From contig OX465596.1 in assembly GCA_950022295.1 (NCBI GenBank), forward strand, positions 219,945,501 through 220,009,500: a stretch of 64,000 nucleotides of DNA. Reading direction: 5' to 3'. Every line of letters starts with the position of its first letter. Position 1 is the first letter of the stretch. The translations under genes were made by a program, and so were the position numbers. Below the pieces are notes generated by a model that made no database searches, was not told the DNA's origin, and worked only from the letters and a program-made list of their open reading frames with translations. This stretch comes from Bromus sterilis (taxonomy: Eukaryota > Streptophyta > Magnoliopsida > Poales > Poaceae). Shown piece after piece: positions 34,034 through 44,300 of this stretch.

Positions 34034-34224
34034 TACAAGTTCAGCACTCGAAGACAACTTCTGTTATACATCAAAGAGACTACAAGTTCAGCAGTCGAAG
34101 AAAACTTTTGTTATACATCAAAGAGATTACAAAGTTCAGCACTCGAAGACAACTTTCTATTACACATCAAAGAGATTACAAGGTCAAGCACTCAGGGACA
34201 ATTCCTACTGCCTATCAAAAGGAG
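34034..34224 (+). repeat. Four 47-49 bp tandem repeats
   Basis: Units begin TACAAGTTCAGCACTCG and end ATCAAAGAGAT; the fourth is more diverged. They are not present in the duplicated copy at 45485, which starts downstream of them. Confidence 0.85.
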
Positions 34225-34531
34225 TCCAAGGCCAATCATTACAAGGAATTTTGAATTTTACATGTGTGCACATGCTAAGATAATTAACACTTGCCCACAT
34301 CTTGACGAGCATCATCACAGACAAAGAGAGACCATAAATCTGCATGGAGCAGCCCGCCTCCCTCCTAAGCCTGTTGACCTTGGCCTACCGACGCACCCGT
34401 TTGACTGGAGGCTTGACGTCGGAGTCCTATTTAGAACTAGAAGAGCAAGCACCACAATTCGAGGAGTCGGTAGAAGAAGAAGCCACAGGCGAACCATGAG
34501 GAGAAGAAGAAAGAGAACACCACGCACCCCT

Positions 34532-35048
34532 CTACCCTCCAGAACTATCACCGCTCAAACTTTTCCAGTAAGGATCTAGACGATTCCCACCATCATCAAA
34601 CGCACGAATGGTGAGGGTCTCTTCAACATCAAAGTGATAGCAGAGACAGTCACCCTCACACAGATTCAGTCGACGACAAAACAGTCTCCAACCAGACTCC
34701 AAGAAAATCAAGGAAGAACTGTCAACTTGGAGCTGTACCCACAAGGGAGATCGGGAGCACCCTTGAAGCTGAAGCCAAGGGCCTCCCAAATTTAGTTCAG
34801 AAACAATGGGAGAAAAAAAAATGGAAGAGGAATACGATTACCTGTCCGGCTAAAATTCACAGAAGAAAATCATAGCGCCAGACGCCCTCTTCCGTAGCTC
34901 CAATGGAAGGGACCATCGCAGCAGCACCGCGTTCCCGCCGAGAGGAACAAGGAGCGCATGAGCCACAACTGTATCGGCCTCGGCCTCGGCCGGCCACACC
35001 ATGAGAAGAACCGGCAGAAGCTAAACGACCATGACGCTTTCGAGCCAT
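34532..35048 (-). pseudogene. Antisense ORF with B3-like domain in Tat 3' region, copy 1 (broken)
   Basis: Read against the element, an ATG at 35048 starts a product with a basic N-terminus (MARKRHGR, GRGRGR). After about 56 residues comes a ~95-residue region with the landmarks of a plant B3 DNA-binding fold: RYDFLL strand, NRITLPFYF (compare the xLxLPxxF start of B3), a PLWVQLQV strand, ESGWRLF (the GWxxF motif), LNLCEGDCLCYHF (LxxGDxxxF) and a final TIRAFD strand. In this copy a stop (34859) and a 1-base loss near 34850 split the frame; the C-terminal half runs 34789-34532. Copy 2 at 45894 is open across this point. Antisense ORFs after pol are known in Tat-lineage elements; assigning it to B3 is my inference from motif order. 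Confidence 0.6.
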
Positions 35049-35111
35049 GTCAAACAAAGTAGAGGAGAAAGGGATGGAAGAATAATATATGCAGCACGGC
35101 ACAAATAAAAA

Positions 35112-35124
35112 CATATATATATAG
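35112..35124 (-). promoter_or_regulatory. TATA-like tract upstream of antisense ORF, copy 1
   Basis: The minus strand reads CTATATATATATG, 64-76 bases before the ATG at 35048. An AT-dinucleotide tract is weak evidence by itself, but its position is right for a core promoter. Confidence 0.4.
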
Positions 35125-36437
35125 CCCAAAGATAGGGGCACACGAGGAAGATATCAAGAAATCCAAATGGCGTCGCAATTAAATCAGGACCGGTACACGC
35201 AATGCTACGAATTCCAAGACAAGATGCCCTTTCGTATCAAGAAAACACAATAGGAAGCATCAAATCATGCGCGTTTCCCATGCATGCCTCGGATATCCAA
35301 CCGGCAGCAGAACCTTAGGGTGACAACACAATATCCAAGATATCATTATGACCACAGAGAAGATACGACGATTCACAAGCTAGCTACTGTCATCAAGAAC
35401 GTCATCAAGTGAATCATTACAACCTTCCCATCATGACAGTACGGATGGGACGATTTGAGACAAGTCAGAGGCAAACCTATCACTGGAAAGATTCTCTAAT
35501 TTTCGGATTTTTTATTTTTGTTCTCCAAATTCCTGACTACATCAAAAATTTACTCCCTTCGGGAGCTCCTGATGATCACGGAATCAGAACACAGATAGTA
35601 TGGGCCAAAGCCTTGAGGGTGCGCATCCCCCCTCCAACAAGAGAAAATGCATCCCCAGATTTTGGGTGCTCCCTCACCCAGAAGATGACGAAGTGCTTGA
35701 GAGGATACTTACACTAACAAGAAAGGCTCGAATGGCGCGCAGAAGGAAAATCCACCAGAGACCCTGAATGCCCTACGGGTGCTTATACTACTAACCCACT
35801 TGACGATTCTCTGAGTTGGTGCATCTTTTATCCTCGCCTGAGCTCGCAAACGCTCCGCGAGTGAATGCTATTATTCGACTTGATCGTTCTCCAAGTTGGT
35901 GCATTCTATTTGGGCACAAAGCCTTTATAAAAAATGCCTGGGATGCGACACACTGCACCGCAGATGTCGCGCAAGCTCGCGCGTAGGTAATACCCCGCCC
36001 CGCTGCGCAGTCGGCCGGGACAGGACTTTCCATGACGTGACTTCAATCCCGATGGTTCCGTGCGTCGTGCATGAGGAAAGTTGAGCCGATAACGGACGCG
36101 TTAAGGCTGTATTTGCTGAGACCAACGGCATTGATCATGTAAGCTCTGCAGTGGCATGGACTTTTCTTCACATCGGTTGTATCCAAGTTCATGTCGAGAG
36201 ATACAGAATCGATTGGGTTGTTGAGGTGTTTGCCGCTAGCTCTATTTACCAAAGCTCGACCAGTCGAGAACCTTGGGCCTTTCCATCTTAGCATCCCTCG
36301 AAACAAAACTATCTTTTATGGATAACAGCCGACGACTGGCGAGAAAATCGACACGCACAACCCCAACTTGGTATGGGTTTGAGTCCCTGCGCGACTCTTC
36401 GAGTCCCCCGGGTACTCGTGGGCTACTAAAGAAGGGG
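35125..36437 (+). other. Tat 3' untranslated region
   Basis: No gene supported. It holds two related segments (GAGTTGGTGCATCTTTTA at about 35812 and CAAGTTGGTGCATTCTAT at about 35892). It ends in ...CTAAAGAAGGGG, a plausible polypurine tract before the LTR. Confidence 0.6.
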
Positions 36438-36915
36438 TGTCCCCACAACTCCTGTGGATGAGGGTACCTGGTGCGTGTCAAGGTAGAAGGCCCACTGGAA
36501 GCTACGACAATCCCACAATTGTGCCACTCGAAGCACCAACGTAGGAGTCTTTGGCGTTATGGAAACCACGACTTGGCATCGAAGACTAAAGCATAGATTA
36601 GGCAACTGCTATTGTAAACCTAGATGGACTCCTTGCGACCCAGCCTAGTATATAAAGGCTGGGAGAGGGGGCGTCTAGGGCATCCAATCTCACAGCAACA
36701 CCTCCGGTCCCGAGAATCTCGCCTCGACCGCCACTGTAACCGCCTCCATCATAATACAAAAGAGAAGGAAGTAGGGATTTCACCGATCGAGGGCTCTGTC
36801 CCTGGGTAAATCTGTGTCTCCTGTTAGCCTACGAGTATAGCCAACCTGCACCTTCTCTCTATGATCTAAACCCAGGGTACCTTAGAATGGGATTTGTCGA
36901 GGCTGGTCCTCGTCA
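36438..36915 (+). repeat. Probable 3' LTR of Tat-type element
   Basis: TGTCCCCACAACTCC to ...CTCGTCA, about 480 bp, preceded by purine-rich AAAGAAGGGG and containing a TATA box at 36649-36656. The same segment recurs at 47290-47767. The edges are judged from TG/CA ends and context; no second LTR is present to confirm them. Confidence 0.55.
36649..36656 (+). promoter_or_regulatory. TATA box of Tat LTR, copy 1
   Basis: TATATAAA followed by GGCTGGGAGAGG, in mid-LTR. Confidence 0.65.
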
Positions 36916-37105
36916 ACGCTCCTCCTCGCCGCCACCATCGCCCCCTCGACGCTGCTTGTCCTCACCCTCTCCCTTGACGCCGGCCGCCAGCAACCCTAGG
37001 GCGCGTCACCGCCTCCAACCCTAGGGCGTCCCCTGCCGGCCACCTCGCCACCGGCCCTCCTTGCCCTCTGCGTCATCCGTGCCCGGTGAGCTCCCCCTAC
37101 CATCC
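36916..37105 (+). other. CACTA leader segment, copy 1
   Basis: GC-rich sequence matching 47768-47957, with a splice-donor-like CG|GTGAGC near the end. It is interrupted by element E at 37105/37106; the last five bases, CATCC, are the left target site of E. Confidence 0.6.
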
Positions 37106-40100
37106 TGTAACAGCCCAGTTTTTGCAAAAATTAAAAAATTTGTTTTCGGTGTGAATTGTTTGCTTGTCTGATTTGTTTGCGGTGTTTGCATCCCCGATTT
37201 ATCGATCGGCGATTATTTTCCCCCCTTTTATCTCGTACCGGACGGAGACCGACCCTTTCCACCCTGACACTCGACCTTTGGGACACCGGGTTTCGTCCGA
37301 TCACCGTCGCGAAAACCGCACGAGACCCGCCGCAGCCAACGGAACGAAAAACCCCGTTTAATAATTAAACGGGATATTTTTATAGCGCGCCGGAAAGTGT
37401 TTTCGGAACGGTTCCAGCGCGAGGTGAACGCCTCCGGCTCGACGCACTGATCGCGCAGTTCGAAGTTTTACCCGAATCGGAGGTACTGCGGACCCCCGGC
37501 GGTCAAAAACGTGAGCACCGCGCGCGCGAGATAAAAACCGATGATATTTTTGCAAACTACCAGCCACCCATGCTATATAAAGACCACCACACTCCCACCC
37601 ACCTAGGGTTTCCCTAGGCAGCCACCAGCCCCAGATCTGGCCCCAAATACCCCAATTTTCGCAGCTCCCCACCCCCAAAATCTGAAACCCTAGCCAGATC
37701 AGATCTGGACCGTCAGATCGCCCGATCTGACGGCCCAGAGAGCTCCCAGCCTCCCACCTCTCTTCTCTCTCTCCTCCCTCCTCCAGCCCATGCTGTGGAG
37801 CACCCGCAGTCGAGGCCGCCACCGGCCAGCCGGGCCCCCTCCTCCTCTGCCGCGCCCCCCTCTCCTCCATCTCCTCTCTTCCCTTCTTCCTCCTCCTCTC
37901 TCATCTCTCACCTCTCCCTCTCTCTGTCCTGCAGGAGCTGCCGGCCGCCATGGCTTCGGCCTCGAAGCTCCGCGCCGCCGACGACCCCAGCGACCGGCCG
38001 GCCACGCCCTCCGGTGACCTCCTCCTCGTCCCAGCCCGGCCTCGCCTGCCCAGCCGGCGTCCTCCACCTCGCCGGAGGGCACAGGCTGCCGCCGCCTGCT
38101 TCTTCCGCTCGGGAGGAGCCCGAGCCTCCTCGTTCCAGCCGTGCGCCCGCTCCAGCGCTGGACGGCCAGGTGGGCCGCGCCAGCCAGCCCAGCAGCCGGC
38201 AGCCCAGGCGCCCCTCCACTGTTGGGCCTCAGCCCACTTGGGTGAGCTGCCCATTTTTTTTTCTGTTATTTTTTTTAGTTAGTTGGGCCCAGTAGATTTC
38301 GGCCCGTTTAGCCTTTTTTTTCCTGCTAGGTTTTATTTATTTATTTAGGCAGTTTGTATTAGGATTTTTGCAGTGCCCGTAACTTTTAAACCATAGCTCC
38401 GATTGCGACGCGTAAAATATGAAACTTGCTTAGAATTGTGCCTAGTTTAATAATTTGTTGCTTGTTGCCATGTTTGACCTTGTTTACATGCTGTTTGACT
38501 GCTAATTACACTGCCTGCCACTGAAACTGTAACTGCTATAACTTTTTATCTGTTGCTCTGTTTGAAATGTTCTTTATATGTAACTTGACTAGAATTGCAT
38601 GTAGATTGTGTTTTTGCTGCTCTTGCTTGCTAACAAAAATAATAAAATATTGTTTAGGGTAAAAACTGTACCAAATGCAATATTTATCGTGGGGTCCGCA
38701 ATAGTTTGCATGTCGAGGATTTCACCCCACTTAAATTGACTAGCATAGATAGCTTACTTTTTGCTTCACCTCTTGCCATGTTTGTGTGCTATTCCATGCT
38801 TCTGTGCTTTGCCATGTTAACAACTTCGCTTGATCACCTGTAGCTAAACAACTTGAACCACCGTAAACATGCGGTATCGTCGTGTGTGACGAGTACTCCA
38901 CTTAAACCGTTAGTAACCGCTCTAGACGGTAGGTGCGATGTTTCGTGTTACTTCTTGTTGATGCTTGCTCGAGTATTGCTCCGTAGTAATAGTGGTGCAC
39001 CGTTGATTGCTTTCCAGTGTTTACTTCTTGTGTGCTCCCGCGGGTACCTCTCGGAGACGATGCGAGCCTGCGATCAACTACACCTTCGGAACCCGACTTA
39101 TCAACAGGCCAGGACTTGCATTACTTATGATCCAGTCTATTTCAACCAGCGGTTTGCATGGTAGTATAGGTTAGGTTCGATGTTTGATCCTACCACATGT
39201 TTACAGCCTCTTTTAAACCGATACAGCCATGTCCCCTCCCAGCAAACCTTGTACTGCTATGTTACTTTTGCTCGTTGCTCAGCCCCTGCTTAGTATGCAT
39301 GCTTAGCTACGATGTTACCCTGTTACTCTTTGGGTTGGGATATCACCTGATTATTATATTATTGTTGATGATATGATTATTATAATGTTGACTATATTCG
39401 ACGAAGGATGGAAGGTCTAGGCTATTCCGCCCCGACGCTTTGTTCCATTCGAGTCACCTAGGATCCGAGTTCCGGGTATTGGTTTTAAGACTGAGCGTGC
39501 CTAACCGCGTGTGGGATTTTATGGGGTCCCCTTTTCTTACCTATCTAGCTTCAAACATTTCTAGAGGTGGCCCAAGCTGATTTACCATTTGAAAACATGC
39601 ATATATATCTTGTCGGGTCGCTCCTAGCAGATATCTTTTAAACAACTTGGGCCAGCGGAGACATGGTTTCTTTGTTGGTCCACACCTGGAAGCTAGGGGG
39701 CTGCCCACATCTGTTTGGGTAGCTAACCCGACCTCGTCCAGACGGTAGAGGCCGACTCGAGAGCGCGGCCGACTTTTGAGTTGGATGTCGACTCACCGGG
39801 GGCCACCCGGATTTGTTCGTTGTTAGCTAGAGGGACCTGTCGTTTCGGATCTCTTGGAACTAAATCATAAAATGGTTGCCTATGATGGGTAGCAACTGAG
39901 AGTGATGAACGTGCGTGCAGAGCCTCGTAATGGGCAGTTGGTACACCCCTGCAGGGTTAAATCTTTTCGAGAAGTCGTGTCCACGGTTATGGACGACTTG
40001 AGACCTACGTCCTGTTCATAGACAACAACAACTGACATAATCTTAATATAACTTGATCAACGTGTGTGTGCCTTGACTGCTTCTTCTTCGTTGGGACACG

Positions 40101-40758
40101 AAGAGGAGGACAAGGATAGGATAGGTTTTATGTTTGCGTAGTAGTTGATAGCAAGACTTGTTGGAGGCGATTCCTCATCGAATGCTTGGCTTCTTACCTT
40201 ACTCTCTAGATCGTTAGCCACTTCATAAATGCTAGTGCGGCAGCAACCTCACCACTTACCCCTTCCTTACCGTAAACTACTAGTTGTCCTAGAATGACGA
40301 GTGATGAAGTCCTTGCTGGGTCAGATGACCACTACAGTTGGATGCTGAGTACCTCTGTACTCATGATACTACCCCCAAACTCTTTTCAGGGTTCTTGATC
40401 GACGACAGGTATGGTGATCGACGTTTCACGTGGAGACTCGACGACGACTAGTTAGGCGGATCCCGGCGGAGGGCCTGGACCCGTGTGGTTATGGGATCGA
40501 TGTTTTTCTCTTTGCCACTAGGCATTTTTTTGTAGTCTGTACTTAGACATGTATCTTCCGTTGTTGTATTTTATTTGAGGCAGTTGTATGCCGATTGTAT
40601 GAGATGTTGTATCCTGTATCTGTAATGTTGTGATATCATGTTGGAAATCCGGGGCATATGGCTTTGTCATATGTCGCGGTGGGTCCGATATGTGCTTCGT
40701 CCCCGGATCTGGGTGGAAACACTTAGATCTGGAACAGTACCGCAAATCGGGCCTTACA
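37106..40758 (+). repeat. E 5' LTR (3653 bp)
   Basis: TGTAACAGCCC...GGGCCTTACA. TATA box 37573-37581. A GC-rich, CT-rich leader (about 37690-38250) ends at TTGG|GTGAGC, which could be a splice donor. T-rich sequence follows (38255-38340). The conserved GTCCACGGTTATGGAC / CCCTGCAGGGTTAA block lies near 39945-40010. Proline-rich open frames in the leader are compositional. Confidence 0.9.
37573..37581 (+). promoter_or_regulatory. TATA box of E 5' LTR
   Basis: CTATATAAA about 470 bp inside the LTR, followed 30-40 bp later by CCTAGGGTTTCC, a likely transcription start area. Confidence 0.7.
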
Positions 40759-41359
40759 ACTTGGTATCAGAGCCTTACCGACCGTAGGATCCCTTCTCTG
40801 GCCGAAGTCGAGTCTAGACAAAAATTATTTTGTAGCTACTAAGTTAGTTATCGGAGAGTAGGATTCCTTTTTACTTCTTACCCTTTCTCTGGTCAGGACA
40901 AGTGCCGTAAGTGTTTTATTCTCGACTTATCCCCCTTCAAACTTTAGGATCTCGAGTGTGTGGAGTATCGGAACCGTTACAATGCCTTGCTTGCAGCGTA
41001 TTGTCTCAATTCCGAGCTCAGGTGGGAATTCCTGTAGCACCTTTAGCTTCTCCAATTTCGGTTATCATCCGGGTCGTCCTTTGCCCTCCATCCTTTTCCT
41101 CGGTGTTTTTACGACTTGCGTCAAAAATCACTATTCCTTGATCTGGTTTTCGCGGTCGTTCTTCCTCTTGACACCGACGGTTTCGTTTTTCCGACGATGT
41201 CGTCTCTCTGCGGAAATTTATCTCGATAGAAGTTCGACGTCGACATGGAGCAGAGTCCCTTGTTGGTGGTGTTGAAGATCGTCGACTCTTTCTCTCCCCC
41301 CCCCTCTCCCCCGGACCGTCCTGGATCTCGGGACGAGATCCCTTGTTGGTGGTGTTGCC
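40759..41359 (+). other. E internal core, 601 bp, non-coding
   Basis: It begins with the PBS and a leader that parallels the one downstream of the T PBS (GACCGTAGGAT..., GTCGAGTCTAGAC...). A hairpin GGATCTCG-GGA-CGAGATCC at 41323-41341 ends 18 bp before the 3' LTR. CCCTTGTTGGTGGTGTTG occurs twice, at about 41258 and 41340. The G/T-rich run in front of the LTR is not a polypurine tract. Confidence 0.85.
40761..40774 (+). promoter_or_regulatory. Primer-binding site of E
   Basis: TTGGTATCAGAGCC, tRNA-iMet type, two bases after the LTR end. Confidence 0.93.
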
Positions 41360-44300
41360 TGTAACAGCCCAGTTTTTGCAAAAATTAAAAAAATTGTTTT
41401 CGGTGTGAATTGTTTGCTTGTCTGATTTGTTTGCGGTGTTTGCATCCCCGATTTATCGATCGGCGATTATTTCCCCCCCTCTTATCTTGTACCGGACGGA
41501 GACCGACCCTTTCCACCCTGACACTCGACCTTTGCGACACCGGGTTTCGTCCGATCACCGTCGCGAAAACCGCACGAAACCCGCCGCAGCCAACGGAACA
41601 AAAAACCCCGTTTAATAATTAAACGGGATATTTTTATAGCGCGCCGGAAAGTGTTTTCGGAACGGTTCCAGCGCGAGGTGAACGCCTCCGGCTCGACGCA
41701 CTGATCGCGCAGTTCGAAGTTTTACCCGAATCGGAGGTACTGCGGACCCCCGGCGGTCAAAAACGTGAGCACCGCGCTCGCGAGATAAAAACCGATGATG
41801 TTTTTGGAAACTGCCAGCCACCCATGCTATATAAAGACCACCACACTCCCACCCACCTAGGGTTTCCCTAGGCAGCCACCAGCCCCAGATCTGGCCCCAA
41901 ATACCCCAATTTTCGCAGGTCCCCACCCCCAAAATCTGAAACCCTAGCCAGATCAGATCTGGACCGTCAGATCGCCCGATCTGACGGCCCAGAGAGCTCC
42001 CAGCCTCCCACCTCTCTTCTCTCTCTCCTCCCTCCTCCAGCCCATGTCGTGGAGCACCCGCAGCCGAGGCCGCCGCCGGCGCGCCACCGGCCAGCCGGGC
42101 CCCCTCCTCCTTTGTCGCGCCCCCCTCTCCTCCATCTCCTCTCTTCCCTTCTTCCTCCTCCTCTCTCATCTCTCACCTCTCCCTCTCTCTGTCCTGCAGG
42201 AGCTGCCAGCCACCATGGCTTCGGCCTCGAAGCTCCGCGCCGCCCCGAGCTCGGCTCGCGCCGCCGATGACCCCAGCGACCTGCCGGCCACGCCCTCCGG
42301 TGGCCTCCTCCTCGTCCCAGCCCGGCCTCGCCTGCCCAGCCGACGTCCTCCACCTCGCCGGAGGGCACAGGCTGCCGCCGCCTGCTGCTTCCGCTCGGGA
42401 GGAGCCCGAGCCTCCTCGTTCCAGCCGTGCGCCCACTCCAGCGCTGGACGGCCAGGTGGGCCGCGCCAGCCAGCCCAGCAGCCGGCAGCCCAGGCGCCCC
42501 TCCACTGTTGGGCCTCAGCCCACTTGGGTGAGCTGCCCATTTTTTTTTCTGTTATTTTTTTTAGTTAGTTGGGCCCAGTAGATTTCGGCCCGTTTAGCCT
42601 TTTTTTTCCTGCTAGGTTTTATTTATTTATTTAGGCAGTTTGTATTAGGATTTTTGCAGTGCCCGTAACTTTTTAACCGTAGCTCCGATTGCGACGCGTA
42701 AAATATGAAACTTGCTTAGAATTGTGCCTAGTTTAATAATTTGTTGCTTGTTGCCATGTTTGACCTTGTTTACATGCTGTTTGACTGCTAATTACACTGT
42801 CTGCCACTGAAACTGTAACTGCTATAACTTTTTATCTTTTGCTCTGTTTGAAATGTTCTTTATATGTAACTTGACTAGAATTGCATGTAGATTGTGTTTT
42901 TGCTGCTCTTGCTTGCTAACAAAAATAATAAAATATTTTTTAGGGTAAAAACTGTACCAAATGCAATATTTATCGTGGGGTCCGCAATAGTTTGCATGTC
43001 TAGGATTTCACCCCACTTAAATTGACTAGCATAGATAGTTTACTTTGTGCTTCACCTCTTTCCATGTTTGTGTGCTATGCCATGCTTCTATGCTTTGCCA
43101 TGTTAACAACTTGGTTTGATCACCTGTAGCTAAACAACTTGAACCACTGTAAACGTGCGGTATCGTCGTGTGTGACGAGTACTCCACTTAAACCGTTAGT
43201 AACCGCTCTCGATGGTAGGTGCGATGTTTCGTGTTACTTCTTGTTGATGCTTGCCTTGTATTGCTCCGTAGTAATAGTGGTGCACCGTTGATTGCTTTCC
43301 AGTGTTTACTTCTAGTGTGCTCCCGCGGGTACCTCTCGGAGACGATGCGGGCGTGCGATCAACTACACCTTCGGAACCCGACTTATCAACAGGCAAGGAC
43401 TTGCATTACTTATGATCCATTCTATTTCAACCAGCGGTTTGCATGCTAGTATAGGTTAGGTTCGATGTTTGATCCTACCACATGTTTACAGCCTCTTTTA
43501 AACCGATACAGCCATGTCCCCTCCCAGCAAACCTTGTACTGCTATTTTACTTTTGCTCGTTGCTCAGCCCCTGCTTAGTATGCATGCTTAGCTACGATGT
43601 TACCCTGTTACTCTTTGGGTTGGAATATCACCTGATTATTATATTATTGTTGATGATATGATTATTATAATGTTGACTATATTCGACGAAGGATGGAAGG
43701 TCTAGGCTATTCCGCCCCGACGCTTTGTTCCATTCGAGTCACCTAGGATCCGAGTTCCGGGTATTGGTTTTAAGACTGAGCATGCCTAACCGCATGTGGG
43801 ATTTTATGGGGTCCCCTTTTCTTACCTATCTAGCTTCAAACATTTCTACAGCTGGCCCAAGCTGATTTACCATTTGAAAACATGCATATATATCTTGTCG
43901 GGTCGCTCCTAGCAGATATCTTTTAAACAACTTGGGCCAGCGGAAACATGGTTTCTTTGTTGGTCCACACCGGGAAGCTAGGGGGCTGCCCACATCTGTT
44001 TGGGTAGCTAACCCGACCTCGTCCAGACGGTAGAGGCCGATTCGAGAGCGCGACCGGCTTTTGAGTTGGATGTCGACTCACCGGGGGCCACCCGGATTTG
44101 TTCGTTGTTAGCTAGAGGGACCTGTCGTTTCGGATCTCTTGGACCTAAATCATAAAATGGTTGCCTATGATGGGTAGCAACTGAGAGTGATGAACGTGCG
44201 TGCGGAGCCTCTTAATGGGCAGTTGGTACACCCCTGCAGGGTTAAATCTTTTCGAGAAGCCGTGTCCACGGTTATGGACGACTTGAGACCTACGTCCTGT

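Larger units (their letters stand above)
31845..36915 (+). mobile_element. Tat-lineage Ty3/gypsy element, 3' half
   Basis: Coding homology starts abruptly at about 31845 at the RNase H-integrase connection and continues through integrase (to 32926), C-rich tandem repeats (33010-33600), 48-bp repeats (34034-34224), an antisense ORF (34532-35048) and a further non-coding stretch to a short 3' LTR. The 5' LTR, gag, protease and RT are missing. Its right edge at 36915 joins what I read as CACTA leader sequence. Confidence 0.75.

Noticed and set aside
35409..35717. A 102-codon plus-strand frame in the Tat 3' region, also at 46261-46569
   Set aside because: It is preserved only because the region is duplicated. 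No recognisable motif, and it lies in untranslated sequence before the LTR.
37780..38295. Long proline/arginine-rich open frames on both strands in the E leader (and in 42044-42568, 14405-15110, 7071-7823, 189-1100)
   Set aside because: Open on several frames of both strands at once in GC-rich sequence, and not conserved as protein between subfamilies. Compositional.
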